From Ruminococcus sp. YE71 (lineage in GTDB: Bacteria; Bacillota; Clostridia; Oscillospirales; Ruminococcaceae): a stretch of DNA of 64,000 nucleotides. The notes below the pieces were generated by a model. It saw nothing but the letters and a program-made list of their open reading frames with translations, was not told the origin of the DNA and did no database searches. Where the stretch lies: assembly GCF_900119155.1 (NCBI RefSeq), contig NZ_FPIR01000005.1, positions 1 through 64,000 of the forward strand. Direction: 5' to 3'. Below, piece after piece: positions 49,426 through 59,624 of the stretch (the first letter of the stretch is position 1; every line of letters starts with the position of its first letter). The position numbers and the translations under genes are program-made.

Positions 49426-51183
49426 TCAGGCAGCCGTCTTAGGAACACAAACCTGTAAATAGATTATGACAGAAAGCAGGCAGAACACTACCGCGGCAGC
49501 AGCCATAACATCAGCCGCCGCTTCTGCCGCCTTGTTTTCGCGCTTTTCCTCAAGGCGTTTCAGCGTGATGCCCATGAAGAAAGCGCCGATGATGACTGTC
49601 GGAGTGATGTATCTGAAATTCATCGTGCAGGTGAAGGGATAATCAGCCGACATTTTGTAGAAGTTGAGCATCATGAGTGCGTAGTAACTGCCCCACATCG
49701 CCTTCATCGTCAGGTCAAGTCCGCTTTTCGTGAAGAGGTTATAGACCATCATGACGAAGCAGGCCGCCGCTATAAGCGCCGCCAGCCAGAAGAATATGAC
49801 CGCGAGCTTGTGATAAAGCGGGCTGTTGCCGAGGGTGTTATCGCTTATCGACTCGGTGAAGAGCGAGTTTTTCAGCAGGGTGACCAGCGGATTGAACTCG
49901 TTGTAGCTCTCGCCGTTCTCGCCGAGCCACTGTTCGTAAACGCTGTCAAACTGGTATTTTGAAAAGTCGGTGATGCGCTTTAAGAAAGGCTGGTCGCCGA
50001 TGTACTGGCGCGAGTTCACGGACATTTCCTGAACGTACATTATCGGGACTTTGAACTTGATGTAGTTCTTTATCTCGAACCACAGACCCAGCGGGATGCA
50101 TACCGCGCCGAACGCTGCGAACTGCCCGAAGAGCTTAGCGCCTTTCTCCTTGAAGTTCCTGATGAACACCACGAGGAACACGATAGCGATGGACGGTGCG
50201 ACAAGTGCGGCGTTGAGCTTTGTCATCATAGCGCAGCCGACGCAGACCGCTATTTTCATGATGGTGGACATTTTCGGGTCTTCGTACCATTTCAGCGTCT
50301 GGTAGAAAGCGAACATCGCGAACGCCACCGAAAGCACGTCGTTGTTTATCGCGCCCGACATCAGCACGAAGCAGGGGTGGAAGGACACGACCGCAAGAGG
50401 AACGTACATCGCAAGACCCTTCAGCTTGAAGTGCCTGAATATCTTGTAGGCGGTTATCATGATGACCGTCGTGTAGAACAGCGAGAGAGTCTGGAGCGAC
50501 TCGCGGGCAGGATTGTGACCCACGCCAAGCACGTTCTCATTCACGCCTATCCAGAGTGCGCAGATAAAGTGGTGCAGAGGCGGATGGCAGAACTGCCATA
50601 CCTCACGCACGTCGAAATCGGGGAGTTTCTTGTTGAACAGAAGGTACTCCATGTAGCCTGCATGGCCGTTATCGCCGCCGAACCTGTGAACATCGTTCTG
50701 ACGGGTGTAGCAGGACGAGTAGTAGACATAGTAAAATTTCAGCAGGAAGCCCGTGCCGATTATCAGAAGGGACAGAAGCTGTTCCTTGAACCGCTTTGTC
50801 ATCGCGAACGAATAGAACATCAGCAGCAGAGCGAAGCCTGCCACGAACATCCATATCCCCTTCGACTCCGACTGAGCATACATCCTTGTCGTGACACAGA
50901 TGACGAGGAAAAACAGCACGTACAGCGAATACTGTATCGGCTTTATCACTTCCCTTTTTCTGCACACGTAGGTGATACAGCCGAAGCCTGCGGTGAGCAC
51001 CATCAGCACCTCGGCGTAGAGCGCGTTCTGCGGAACGTTCTCGGCGGCACCGAGGTAGAATGGGTTAAGCCCCAGACACAGCAGCAGCGCACACAGATAA
51101 GGGTGCGCTGCAACTGCACGTATGAGCTTGTCGGTAACTGACGGTTTTATTCCGAGAGGTTCACGATCAGGATTTCTGCTCAT
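49426..51183 (-). CDS. GT39/ArnT-like polytopic glycosyltransferase
   Basis: The 585-residue membrane protein has about twelve hydrophobic segments. The first outside loop carries the GT-C type acidic pair region ([22 protein letters not shown]), followed by [14 protein letters not shown], a pattern of polyprenyl-phosphate-sugar-dependent transferases. ATG 51183 overlaps the preceding flavoenzyme gene by 17 bases, with RBS AAGGAG. With GtrA and the flavoenzyme it forms a glycan-decoration operon. Sugar and acceptor are unknown. Confidence 0.8.
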   Translation of the reverse strand: MSRNPDREPLGIKPSVTDKLIRAVAAHPYLCALLLCLGLNPFYLGAAENVPQNALYAEVLMVLTAGFGCITYVCRKREVIKPIQYSLYVLFFLVICVTTRMYAQSESKGIWMFVAGFALLLMFYSFAMTKRFKEQLLSLLIIGTGFLLKFYYVYYSSCYTRQNDVHRFGGDNGHAGYMEYLLFNKKLPDFDVREVWQFCHPPLHHFICALWIGVNENVLGVGHNPARESLQTLSLFYTTVIMITAYKIFRHFKLKGLAMYVPLAVVSFHPCFVLMSGAINNDVLSVAFAMFAFYQTLKWYEDPKMSTIMKIAVCVGCAMMTKLNAALVAPSIAIVFLVVFIRNFKEKGAKLFGQFAAFGAVCIPLGLWFEIKNYIKFKVPIMYVQEMSVNSRQYIGDQPFLKRITDFSKYQFDSVYEQWLGENGESYNEFNPLVTLLKNSLFTESISDNTLGNSPLYHKLAVIFFWLAALIAAACFVMMVYNLFTKSGLDLTMKAMWGSYYALMMLNFYKMSADYPFTCTMNFRYITPTVIIGAFFMGITLKRLEEKRENKAAEAAADVMAAAAVVFCLLSVIIYLQVCVPKTAA

Positions 51184-52726
51184 GATACTCCTTCTCCGTA
51201 TTTACGTTCCAGATGTCGGACTTATCCTCGCTGCCTGCCTTGATAGCCTTAGCAGCGTTGATAGCGGTGAGCATCGAATGATCCATATTGTTGTAGCGGT
51301 GCTGACCGTTTCTGCCGACGCAGAAGAGGTTTCCGAAGCCGTCGAGGAAGCTCTTGAGCTGGTCGAAATCCTTATAAGTGTCAAAGTAAGCGGGATATGC
51401 CTTCTTTACCTTCTCGCGGTGAGCGTCGAGGACTGCGCCCTTCTTGATAACGCCCATCTTTCTCAGCTCGCGGATAGCGAAGTTGATGCAGTCCTTATCG
51501 GACATATTCCAGAAGTCGTCTCCCTCTGCGCAGAAGTACTCAAGGCCGATCCATACAGTCTCAGCAGGGTCAGCCACCATGTAAGGCGACCAGTTGTTGA
51601 AGATCTGGATCCTTCCGAGTTTAACGCCCTTATCCTGAACGTAGATCCAGCAGTCGGGAACGATGTTGCCGAGGGTGCGCTTGTTGGTCTTGTTCTCAAG
51701 TTCGAGCTTGTTGACCAGCAGACCAACGGTAACGAAATCTCTGTAAGGCAGACCAGCCGCGATCCTGCGCTCTTCATCGCAGTCAACGCCGTCGAGGCCG
51801 CATACGAGATCCTTAACGGGCATGGAGGAGATGAACACGTCACCGAGTATCTCGCGCTCGCCGTGCTTGGTCTCGCAGACAACGGAAGTGATCCTGCCGT
51901 TGGAAGTTCTGATGCTCTTTACGGAGTGACCGTACTTGATCTTACCGCCGAGCTCCTCGACCTTGGAACCAACCAGCTCCCACAGCTGACCGGGACCGTA
52001 CTTAGGATACCAGTACTGCTCGATGAGGGATGTCTCAGCGTTTTCGTTGTTCTTGGTGCCCATCAGCTTGGAAGCCATATCCTTGAGGATAGCGAGGATA
52101 GACAGACCCTTTACTCTCTGTGCGCCCCAGTCTGCGCTGATCTCGCGGGGGTGTCTGCCCCAGAGCTTTTCGGTGTAACCCTCGAAGAACATCGAGTAGA
52201 GCACCTTGCCGAAGCGGTTGATATAGAAGTTTTCGAGATTGGTCTCGGGGAGCTTGTGAACGCATGAACCGAGGTAGCTGAAGCCTGCCTCCATAGTGGT
52301 CAGCAGACCCATGTTCTTGATAGTGTTCCAGTTCATCTGAACGGGATAATCGAAGAACGCCTTCTTGTAGTAGATGCGGCTCACGCGGTCACGGAGAAGC
52401 ATTACAACGTCGGTATTCTCAGGGTCGGGGCCGCCCTGCTCGAAGGGCTTTACTCTGCCGAGGACCTTGTCATCGTAGGAGGGCTTGCCCTGAATAGGCA
52501 TCATGTCAGCCCACCACTTCATGATGGTGTCGTCCTTGGAGAAGAAGCGGTGACCGCCTATATCCATTCTGTTGCCCTTATAGCGTACAGTCTGCGAGAT
52601 ACCGCCGAGCACGCCCGACTCCTCAAGCACGGTAACGCTGAACTCCTCATTTCCGCCGTCCTTCAACAGCTCATAAGCAGCGGTAAGACCTGCGGGACCT
52701 CCGCCGATGATAACTACATTCTTCAT
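51167..52726 (-). CDS. FAD-dependent oxidoreductase, UDP-galactopyranose-mutase-like
   Basis: The 519-residue flavoprotein has an N-terminal dinucleotide fold ([18 protein letters not shown]) and a [16 protein letters not shown] loop. The tail [27 protein letters not shown] closes over FAD, as in UDP-galactopyranose mutases and related amine-oxidase-like proteins. It is longer than classical Glf (about 370-390), so the exact reaction is uncertain. Neighbours (GtrA, GT39) suggest sugar-nucleotide or lipid-sugar modification for a surface glycan. Confidence 0.8.
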   Translation of the reverse strand: MKNVVIIGGGPAGLTAAYELLKDGGNEEFSVTVLEESGVLGGISQTVRYKGNRMDIGGHRFFSKDDTIMKWWADMMPIQGKPSYDDKVLGRVKPFEQGGPDPENTDVVMLLRDRVSRIYYKKAFFDYPVQMNWNTIKNMGLLTTMEAGFSYLGSCVHKLPETNLENFYINRFGKVLYSMFFEGYTEKLWGRHPREISADWGAQRVKGLSILAILKDMASKLMGTKNNENAETSLIEQYWYPKYGPGQLWELVGSKVEELGGKIKYGHSVKSIRTSNGRITSVVCETKHGEREILGDVFISSMPVKDLVCGLDGVDCDEERRIAAGLPYRDFVTVGLLVNKLELENKTNKRTLGNIVPDCWIYVQDKGVKLGRIQIFNNWSPYMVADPAETVWIGLEYFCAEGDDFWNMSDKDCINFAIRELRKMGVIKKGAVLDAHREKVKKAYPAYFDTYKDFDQLKSFLDGFGNLFCVGRNGQHRYNNMDHSMLTAINAAKAIKAGSEDKSDIWNVNTEKEYHEQKS

Positions 52727-52783
52727 AATGTCAATCCTTTCGTTTTATATAACAGTCCATTTTTTTTGCACTGTAATGATCAC

Positions 52784-53239
52784 TTAGTTTTTGTCCGCTT
52801 TTTCGGACTTGTTGTAGATAAGGTACTTTCTTGCGAAGAAATTCCAGAAGAAAGACACTCCCGTGGATACGACCTTCGCGATGAACTGATAGAGGCTCGT
52901 CTTATCGGCAAGAGTATGCTCGAACAGTTTCGTGATGCCGATAGTGATGAGCAGTCCGACCAGACCTATCGCTGCAAAGCTCAGGAATTCCGCAACGCGG
53001 TTCTTCACCTTTGAGCTGTCGAACACCCACACGGTGCTTATGATATAGTTTGTGATAAGCCCGAGGATAAATCCGATAACGTTTGAAGCGGTCGCGTAAT
53101 TCTGGTGGAATATCAGATGAAAGAACAGAGTCGAGCTTCCCCAGTCAACGACCGTTGCCGCACCGCCCACGAACACATAGCGAAAAAATTGTATGAACGT
53201 GTTGTCGGTCTTTTCAGTGAAAAGTTTTTTCAGATCCAT
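52784..53239 (-). CDS. GtrA-family membrane protein
   Basis: The 151-residue protein has four transmembrane helices and the family pattern FFRYVFVGGAATVVDWGSS ... NVIGFILGLITNYIISTVWVF ... VSFFWNFFARKYLIY. GtrA-type proteins are thought to flip polyprenyl-phosphate-linked sugars across the membrane. It is first in the transcript gtrA, flavoenzyme, GT39, GH13, and fits supply of lipid-linked sugar to the GT39 enzyme. RBS AAGGAG. Confidence 0.88.
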   Translation of the reverse strand: MDLKKLFTEKTDNTFIQFFRYVFVGGAATVVDWGSSTLFFHLIFHQNYATASNVIGFILGLITNYIISTVWVFDSSKVKNRVAEFLSFAAIGLVGLLITIGITKLFEHTLADKTSLYQFIAKVVSTGVSFFWNFFARKYLIYNKSEKADKN

Positions 53240-53274
53240 TTTATATTCTCCTTGCCTCTTTCCATATATCCTTT

Positions 53275-53303
53275 ATTATATCACAATATTACGCCGATTG
53301 CAA
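53275..53303 (-). promoter_or_regulatory. Promoter of gtrA operon
   Basis: Minus strand TTGCAA (53303-53298), 17-base spacer ending TGTGA, TATAAT (53280-53275). Confidence 0.85.
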
Positions 53304-53332
53304 TAGTTTTAAGATATTTTGGGCAATTTTTT

Positions 53333-53367
53333 TCAAAAAAAAGCTCTGCCGTCCCGAAAGGCGGCAG
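53333..53367 (-). terminator. Terminator of sigma/anti-sigma operon
   Basis: Minus strand CTGCCG pairs with CGGCAG, followed by AGC and a run of eight Ts. Confidence 0.8.
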
Positions 53368-53429
53368 AATACTGCAAATCAGTTATTTTCCCGTCGGGAA
53401 GTTTTTGTCATCGGTTTTGCAGAGTTTCA

Positions 53430-55601
53430 TTAATATTCGAGCCCTTCGGTCTCTTTTTTCAGGTTCTCGATATACTTGGAGTGACCCTCTATGAGCGACT
53501 GAAGCTCGGCTATCTCCTCTTTGCCGACCTTATAGAGCTTTACATCATTGCCTGTGTTGACAATGAGATTGTATTTCTTAACGCCGTCCTTGCGGCTGCT
53601 CAAGGTTATCTCTGCGATGTCTTTTTCATCGACCGCGAGCTTAGCAGTCAGCCATCCTTTACCGTTGTTTCTGAGAAGTATCGTGCGCGTACCCCACGTA
53701 AAGTCGGGGCAGTCTTCTGTAGACAGTGTTGCAGCAAGCTTATCGTCCGAGCTCATGATCTTACTTACCCAAGTCCTGTAAGCTTCGTTAGTGTTCAGAT
53801 CCATTCCCTTTACGACATCCAGACCGCCGATCTTGTATCCGTTTGAAAGCACCACTGTGACGCTTTCATCCTCTCGGGAGTTTTTATTCATCATAAGTTC
53901 ATATTCGCACTCGCTCGAATACATTATTCTGCAAATGTAGTTTGCCGCTTCATCGGGGATACGATAATTCTTGCCGTAGACCGTAAAGTTCGCAAAATCG
54001 CCTTCCTTCTCGTAAATGCCTTTCATTTCTCCGTCCTTAAACGCACTAAGATCCAGTCTGCAATCTGCCACTCCGAAAATAATATCATTGTAGTTGAACA
54101 CATATCCGCGTTCAAGAAGCGGTGCATCTGTGCGGTATTCAGGCAGTTTTTTATACAGATCATCCATAAAATCAGATAAACTCGGGTTACGATACCAAAA
54201 TCCGATATGTCTCGTAGGATATGACGTATAGCCGTTATTGTCATTTAATTTTCCGTGGATAAAGCTTCCACGCTTAATATACGGATCGGTGTCGAAAAAT
54301 CCAGAGGAATACAGCAGCAGCTTTGTGCCGTCCTGCATAAGCATTATCATCGTATCATCGGTCATATCCTTATAGATACGTACAGGTACACATATGCCGA
54401 CATCTGTCACATTATCAGGTACATAGATGTAAAGAAGACCCGCTGCGTAAGGCTTGCCGCTGACCTCTTTGTCAGTCTCGCAGTCAAACAGGTAGTTTAC
54501 CAATGTACCGTCGATCCTCACAAATGAAACACCCAGCGTATCTGTCAGATGTTCGACTATCTGCTCTTTTGAGAAAGCAGTGTCATCAAAGTAGTTTGGA
54601 TCGATATTGAAGATGTCATTTTCATCTACTGTAGTCTCAGCCTCTACATAGATCTGCTCTATCGGTACCCCTTTGATATCTTCGAGCTTTTTCTTCTGAT
54701 AAGGGATCCAGAATGTATCCGAGAAGAAAAGAGCGATGTAATCTTCTTTTGTATAGGATTCGGGGAGATCATACGGGGTAAGCGTGGTCACAACGATGTT
54801 GTAACGTTTATCGCCTATATCCGAGCTTCCCCATCCTATGATGTTATCATGATCGGGTTGACCGTCTACACCAAGCTTCACCTGGTATGTTTCGCCTTCA
54901 TACTCTATCTCATAGTTATTACTGATAATATTCATTATCGTTTCATATTCGTGGTCATCCCTCGGGAACTCTACCGAATCATCGAATTTGACGGGGCGAA
55001 GCCTTATCTTGACCTGTTCGAGTGCTTCTGCGTCGTAATCAGGGTTAGTATAGACCCTGAAAGAATCCGTACTGAGCCATAACGCCACCATCTCATTCTT
55101 AGAATGGTCGGTTATGGATGTAACGAGCACACGGTAAGAAATACCGAACGCCTGTACAGTACCCTGTCCGATAACATTGTCATCGGTAATGCCCTTTGAA
55201 GAAACAAGTTCAGCGATACTCTCGGACTGATCTTTTTTATATTTCATACCAATGAACTTTATTTCGGGATTATTTATCCAGATCTCCTGTTCCACATCTT
55301 CATCGGGTGTCTTGTAAAGCGACTGAGGCTCTTCCCTGTAGCCCAGCAGCTTCAGGTTGAAATCGCCTATCTCGTCCGCGGCTGAGATCGTTTCAGCCGT
55401 CTGCATCCTGCCGCTGAGCGTCAGCACGCCTGCGATGCCTGCGATCAGCATCATGACCGCAACACTTGCGGTTACCAGCAGCTGTCTTGAATGTGATCTG
55501 AACTCGCTCTGTCTGCCGTGTCTGATCTGATCTATCAGAGCGGCTTTGACTTCCTTATCGGGTCCGATCTGTGAATGTATGCTTCTGATCGTCTTATTCA
55601 A
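53430..55601 (-). CDS. Large membrane protein, putative anti-sigma factor
   Basis: The 723-residue protein has a short cytoplasmic head (about residues 1-38), one membrane helix (LLVTASVAVMMLIAGIAGVLTL) and an outside region of about 660 residues. The latter contains repeating blocks: IGQGTVQAFGISYRVLVTSIT and IIGWGSSDIGDKRYNIVVTTLT are similar, each followed by VALWLST/IALFFSDTF. The TTG start at 55601 overlaps the stop of the ECF sigma gene, a layout typical of anti-sigma factors. There is no zinc-finger motif. It is several times longer than usual anti-sigmas, so it may be a direct sensor. Confidence 0.7.
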   Translation of the reverse strand: MNKTIRSIHSQIGPDKEVKAALIDQIRHGRQSEFRSHSRQLLVTASVAVMMLIAGIAGVLTLSGRMQTAETISAADEIGDFNLKLLGYREEPQSLYKTPDEDVEQEIWINNPEIKFIGMKYKKDQSESIAELVSSKGITDDNVIGQGTVQAFGISYRVLVTSITDHSKNEMVALWLSTDSFRVYTNPDYDAEALEQVKIRLRPVKFDDSVEFPRDDHEYETIMNIISNNYEIEYEGETYQVKLGVDGQPDHDNIIGWGSSDIGDKRYNIVVTTLTPYDLPESYTKEDYIALFFSDTFWIPYQKKKLEDIKGVPIEQIYVEAETTVDENDIFNIDPNYFDDTAFSKEQIVEHLTDTLGVSFVRIDGTLVNYLFDCETDKEVSGKPYAAGLLYIYVPDNVTDVGICVPVRIYKDMTDDTMIMLMQDGTKLLLYSSGFFDTDPYIKRGSFIHGKLNDNNGYTSYPTRHIGFWYRNPSLSDFMDDLYKKLPEYRTDAPLLERGYVFNYNDIIFGVADCRLDLSAFKDGEMKGIYEKEGDFANFTVYGKNYRIPDEAANYICRIMYSSECEYELMMNKNSREDESVTVVLSNGYKIGGLDVVKGMDLNTNEAYRTWVSKIMSSDDKLAATLSTEDCPDFTWGTRTILLRNNGKGWLTAKLAVDEKDIAEITLSSRKDGVKKYNLIVNTGNDVKLYKVGKEEIAELQSLIEGHSKYIENLKKETEGLEY

Positions 55602-56082
55602 AGTAATCTCCCTCCAATCTATCCCTGAGCAGCTCGCGTCCGCGCTGAAGCTGCTTTCTCACTGCCGAGGGCGATTCTCCCAGCGAGCTTGCGATAAGCT
55701 CGGCGCTCATGCCCTCGAAATAGAACAGATATATCGGCAGCCGAAGTTTTGATTTCAGCTCACATACCGCTTTCCAGACATCTTTTTCTTCCTGTGTTTC
55801 GGGAACGAATGCTGCCTCCTCAAGCGGGACCGTGCGCTGTCTCCATGGCGAAAAATTGTATCTTCGGCACAGTGTCACAGCCGTGCGGATAAGCCATGCT
55901 TTCTCATGCTCGCTGTCGGCGAAATCCATTTCCTTCTCAAAGTGAGTCAGAAAGACCTCCTGATAAACATCGTCAGCCTCCGAACGCGTCTTCAGCTGCG
56001 ACACAGCGATACCATATATGAGCTGCGAATACTGTTCTATAGCTCTTTCCGTTTTTTCCGTCTGAGTACTCAAATCATTCAT
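55594..56082 (-). CDS. ECF-type RNA polymerase sigma factor
   Basis: The 162-residue group-IV sigma factor has region 2 (EQYSQLIYGIAVSQLKTRSEADDVYQEVFLTHF) at the N-terminal half and region 4 (LRLPIYLFYFEGMSAELIASSLGESPSAVRKQLQRGRELL) with its HTH at the C-terminus. It is joined to the downstream gene by overlapping stop and TTG start. ATG 56082 lies after GGAGGTG. No matching autoregulated promoter could be identified. Confidence 0.9.
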   Translation of the reverse strand: MNDLSTQTEKTERAIEQYSQLIYGIAVSQLKTRSEADDVYQEVFLTHFEKEMDFADSEHEKAWLIRTAVTLCRRYNFSPWRQRTVPLEEAAFVPETQEEKDVWKAVCELKSKLRLPIYLFYFEGMSAELIASSLGESPSAVRKQLQRGRELLRDRLEGDYFE

Positions 56083-56163
56083 CTTATCCACCTCCCTGCT
56101 ATAACTCCGAGCAGGAGCTATATTTGTGACATTACTTTTTCAGATTTGTATAAAAGCACAAAA

Positions 56164-56197
56164 AAGCACCGCCGAGCTTGTGCATTCTGCGGTGCTT
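56164..56197 (-). terminator. Terminator of ftsH
   Basis: AAGCACCGC pairs with GCGGTGCTT, followed on the minus strand by TTTTTTGTGC. Confidence 0.75.
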
Positions 56198-56205
56198 GAA
56201 TTTGT

Positions 56206-58245
56206 TTATTCTTCGGTCTCGTCGCTGCTGCCTTCGCTTTCGGCATCTTCGTGATGGTCGATAAGCGGCTTGTAGCTGAATCTCTGATCGAAAGCGTCAG
56301 CCGAAGCGGTCTCAGTTGGAGCGGCGCTCTCGGTCTCGGAAGGTGCTGTTTCCTCAGTAGGTCTGGTCTCTTCCTTGTCCATGAACGCAGACTCGTCGAG
56401 TTCGCCGTTCATCAGCTTCTCAAACTGTTTGCCGTCGATCTTCTCATGCTTCATGAGGTAAGCCGCGATGAGGTGCAGCTTGTCGATGTGCTGGCTGATG
56501 AGCTTCTCGCAGTCGTCAAATGCGGTCTCGATGATGCTTCTGATCTCGTTGTCGATCTCAGCCGCAACGTTCTCGGAGTAGCTCGGAGTGCTGCTGTAGT
56601 CACGTCCGAGGAACACCTCGTGCTCTCCCCTGCCGTAAACGACGGGACCGAGATTGTCGCTGAAACCGTAGCGGGTGACCATGTTCCTTGCGGTAGCGGT
56701 AGCGCGTTCAAGGTCATTGGATGCACCTGTCGAGATGTCGTCAAGGATCAGCTTTTCAGCAACACGTCCGCCGAGAAGTACTATGATATTCTCGTACATC
56801 TCGCGCTTGCTGACGTAGGACTTATCCTTCTCGGGCAGGCTCATTGTAAAACCTCCTGCCTGACCTCTCGGGATGATGGTAACGTGGTGTACATTGTCCT
56901 GAGTCGGGCAGTAGTAGTGGCAGAGTGCGTGGCCGCCCTCGTGGTAAGCGGTGAGACGCTTCTCCTGCTCGGTAACGACCCTCGACTTCTTCTCGGGGCC
57001 TGCAACTACCTTGATAGCAGCCTCTTCAAGATCTGCCTTTGTAATAGCCTTCTTGTTCTTGCGAGCCGCCAGCAGCGAAGCCTCGTTGACGAGGTTCTCG
57101 AGCTCGGCGCCCGTGAAGCCGACCGTAGTCTGCGCGATGGTCTTGAGGCTCACATCGGGAGCGAGCGGCTTATTGCGAGTGTGGACTTTCAGTATCTCTT
57201 CTCTTCCCTTTACATCGGGGTAGCTTACGAGTATCTGTCTGTCGAAACGACCCGGACGAAGCAGTGCGGGGTCAAGGATATCGCTTCTGTTGGTGGCAGC
57301 CATGACGATGATGCTCTCATTATCCTCAAAGCCGTCCATCTCAACGAGGAGCTGGTTCAGGGTCTGCTCACGTTCGTCGTGACCGCCGCCGAGACCTGCA
57401 CCTCTCTGTCTGCCGACAGCGTCGATCTCATCGATGAAGATGATAGCAGGTGCGCTCTTCTTAGCCTGATCGAACAGGTCACGGACTCTCGATGCGCCGA
57501 CGCCGACGAACATCTCAACGAAATCCGAACCCGAAATGGAGAAAAAGTCAACGCCTGCCTCGCCTGCAACAGCTCTTGCAAGCAGCGTCTTACCTGTTCC
57601 GGGAGGGCCCATCAGCAGAACGCCCTTGGGGATGCGGGCACCGAGTTCGTTATATTTCTTATTGTTCTTGAGGAAGTCAACGACCTCCTGGAGCTCTTCC
57701 TTCTCCTCGTCGCAGCCTGCAACATCCGAGAAAGTAGCCTTCTTTGAGTCGGGTGCTTTCTTCGCGCTGGTCTTGCCGAAGCCCGATACCTTGCCTGCGC
57801 CCGCGTTCTTCATCATCCACACGAAGAAGAAGATTATCACACCGAGCATTAGGATAGTCGGTATCATGTTCAGCCAGAACGTATTGTCGGATATCGGCAC
57901 AAGGTCGTATTTCAGAGGCGAATCGGGATTTTCGGCGTCGAACCGTTTACGGTAGTTCTCGCCGTCCTCGCTTCCCAGCACTTCGTTCACGAACAGACTA
58001 ACATTCGGCACTTTATAGGTCTCGGGATCTTCCTTATCCGAATCCTTGAGCTTGTAGTTCAGCTCGCCCGTGTTGAGGTCGAAGGTGAACTCACTGACCT
58101 GCAGTTCGTCAAAATAGCGCATAATCTTCGAGTACTCGGTCTTATCCTTTTCCTTGCCGAGGCTCGACAGGGCATAAACCATTCCTCCGATAAGTATTAC
58201 CGCTACGATAAAGTATATCAATATCGACTTGGAATTATTTTTCAA
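56206..58245 (-). CDS. ftsH: ATP-dependent zinc metalloprotease FtsH
   Basis: The 679-residue membrane-anchored AAA+ protease has helices at about residues 9-27 and 127-147 around a short outside domain. Walker A is GPPGTGKT (about 213), Walker B IIFIDEID, and the second region of homology [21 protein letters not shown]. The zinc site is HEGGH (about 435) with the third ligand in [16 protein letters not shown]. It degrades membrane and regulatory proteins. The acidic low-complexity C-terminal tail is longer than usual. TTG start at 58245 after AAAGGTAG. It lies next to tilS, as in many Firmicutes. Confidence 0.95.
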   Translation of the reverse strand: MKNNSKSILIYFIVAVILIGGMVYALSSLGKEKDKTEYSKIMRYFDELQVSEFTFDLNTGELNYKLKDSDKEDPETYKVPNVSLFVNEVLGSEDGENYRKRFDAENPDSPLKYDLVPISDNTFWLNMIPTILMLGVIIFFFVWMMKNAGAGKVSGFGKTSAKKAPDSKKATFSDVAGCDEEKEELQEVVDFLKNNKKYNELGARIPKGVLLMGPPGTGKTLLARAVAGEAGVDFFSISGSDFVEMFVGVGASRVRDLFDQAKKSAPAIIFIDEIDAVGRQRGAGLGGGHDEREQTLNQLLVEMDGFEDNESIIVMAATNRSDILDPALLRPGRFDRQILVSYPDVKGREEILKVHTRNKPLAPDVSLKTIAQTTVGFTGAELENLVNEASLLAARKNKKAITKADLEEAAIKVVAGPEKKSRVVTEQEKRLTAYHEGGHALCHYYCPTQDNVHHVTIIPRGQAGGFTMSLPEKDKSYVSKREMYENIIVLLGGRVAEKLILDDISTGASNDLERATATARNMVTRYGFSDNLGPVVYGRGEHEVFLGRDYSSTPSYSENVAAEIDNEIRSIIETAFDDCEKLISQHIDKLHLIAAYLMKHEKIDGKQFEKLMNGELDESAFMDKEETRPTEETAPSETESAAPTETASADAFDQRFSYKPLIDHHEDAESEGSSDETEE

Positions 58246-58325
58246 TCGTACACTACCTTTCTTTCGCTCACAGATAAAGCGTTACTCATCCTATCCAATC
58301 ATATTATACCCTGATTGTGACAGCA

Positions 58326-59624
58326 TTATGATATTTTACAGAGCAAAACGGTTTTTGTTGTCTGATCCGCTTTTACGCGCTCGGCAAAGCCGTAACCCTC
58401 AACGAAGATGACTCCCTCACTGTCGCAGAGGATAACAGCCCTTCTGCGTTCTTCGGGAGAGAACTTCGCCTGAAGCAGTTTTTTCACCTCAGATGTGAAG
58501 TTTCTGCCGCACAATCTGAGTCTGTCTCCGTTCCGTTTATTTCTTATAACAATAACACCTTTAATTTTATCATAATCTGCGCAAAAATTTGTTAACTTTT
58601 TTTGAACAATGCAGTCATTTTCCAATGTTAAGCGGATATTTTTCCCAAGAAAGCAGATTTCGCCGCCAATCGCGGCTGTCAGCTCGGTATCGGGTATCTC
58701 CTCACGCTCTCTTTCGACCACGAGCAGCCCGTTCCGAAGGGCGGCGTATCTGCCGTACCCGAGGGTCAGTCTGCCGCCTTTTTCGCAGAGCTGTCTCACT
58801 CTGAGGGCGGTCTCGCGGGAGCATTCGGCGCCGTTCTCGCCGAGAAGTCTGCGTATCGCCCTGCCCGAAAGCGCCCTGTCCGCCGAGAGAAGTTCCACAG
58901 CGTCAAGTCCGCCGTCCCGTGAGATGCGCTCGTAGAGCTCGTCGGTCAGCCGTCTGATGAGAGCATTATCCTCGCGGAGATTTTCGAGAGTGCCTGCCAT
59001 CGTCTTTTCGAGGGAGGGGTTTATTTCCCTCAGCTTAGGGACGATGCCGTGACGGATGCGGTTTCGGGTGTATTCATCGGTCAGATTTGTAGAATCGGTC
59101 ACCCACGTCTGCCCCCGTTCGTTCAGGAAGGCTTCAATCTCTGCGCGTGAGCACTCGATCAGCGGACGGATAACGTTATCCCTCACAGGGGGCACCGAAG
59201 CGAGTCCCGTCAGCCCTGTTCCTCTCGCGAGGTTGAACACCGCTGTCTCAATGCAGTCGGAAAGGGTGTGAGCCGTCGCTATCTTATCGCATCCGCACTC
59301 CGCGAATATCCCGTAGCGAAGCTCCCTTGCGCCCTGCTCCACCGAAACGCCGTGCTCGGCGCAGTAAGCGTGAACGTCGATGCGGTGTACCTCTATCGGC
59401 ACGCCGAGCCGTCCGCACAGGTCAACGCAGAAACGTTCATCCCTGTCGCTCTCTTCTCCGCGGAGCTGATGGTTGATGTGGCACGCCCTGACCTTATAGC
59501 CCAGCTCCGTCAGTGACAAAAGGAGAGCCACGCTGTCAGCTCCGCCCGAAAGGCAGCACAGCAGGCTCTCACTCTTTTCAGCCATATTGTATTTTGCGAT
59601 GGTTTCTGCCGCTTTTTCAAGCAT
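58326..59624 (-). CDS. tilS: tRNA(Ile)-lysidine synthetase
   Basis: The 432-residue N-type ATP pyrophosphatase converts C34 of tRNA-Ile(CAT) to lysidine. The PP-loop is CLSGGADSVALL, followed by HINHQLRGEESDRDE, ATAHTLSDCIETAVFNLARGTGLTGL and the C-terminal TilS domain (RNKRNGDRLRLCGRNFTSEVKKLLQ). ATG 59624 overlaps the dnaB stop (TGATG). The longer open frame upstream is dnaB shadow. Confidence 0.93.
   Translation of the reverse strand: MLEKAAETIAKYNMAEKSESLLCCLSGGADSVALLLSLTELGYKVRACHINHQLRGEESDRDERFCVDLCGRLGVPIEVHRIDVHAYCAEHGVSVEQGARELRYGIFAECGCDKIATAHTLSDCIETAVFNLARGTGLTGLASVPPVRDNVIRPLIECSRAEIEAFLNERGQTWVTDSTNLTDEYTRNRIRHGIVPKLREINPSLEKTMAGTLENLREDNALIRRLTDELYERISRDGGLDAVELLSADRALSGRAIRRLLGENGAECSRETALRVRQLCEKGGRLTLGYGRYAALRNGLLVVEREREEIPDTELTAAIGGEICFLGKNIRLTLENDCIVQKKLTNFCADYDKIKGVIVIRNKRNGDRLRLCGRNFTSEVKKLLQAKFSPEERRRAVILCDSEGVIFVEGYGFAERVKADQTTKTVLLCKIS

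Noticed and set aside
59169-59180. A further GATAACGTTATC palindrome
   Set aside because: It lies inside tilS, reads as codons for Asp-Asn-Val-Ile, and has no promoter next to it. I count it as coding coincidence rather than an operator.
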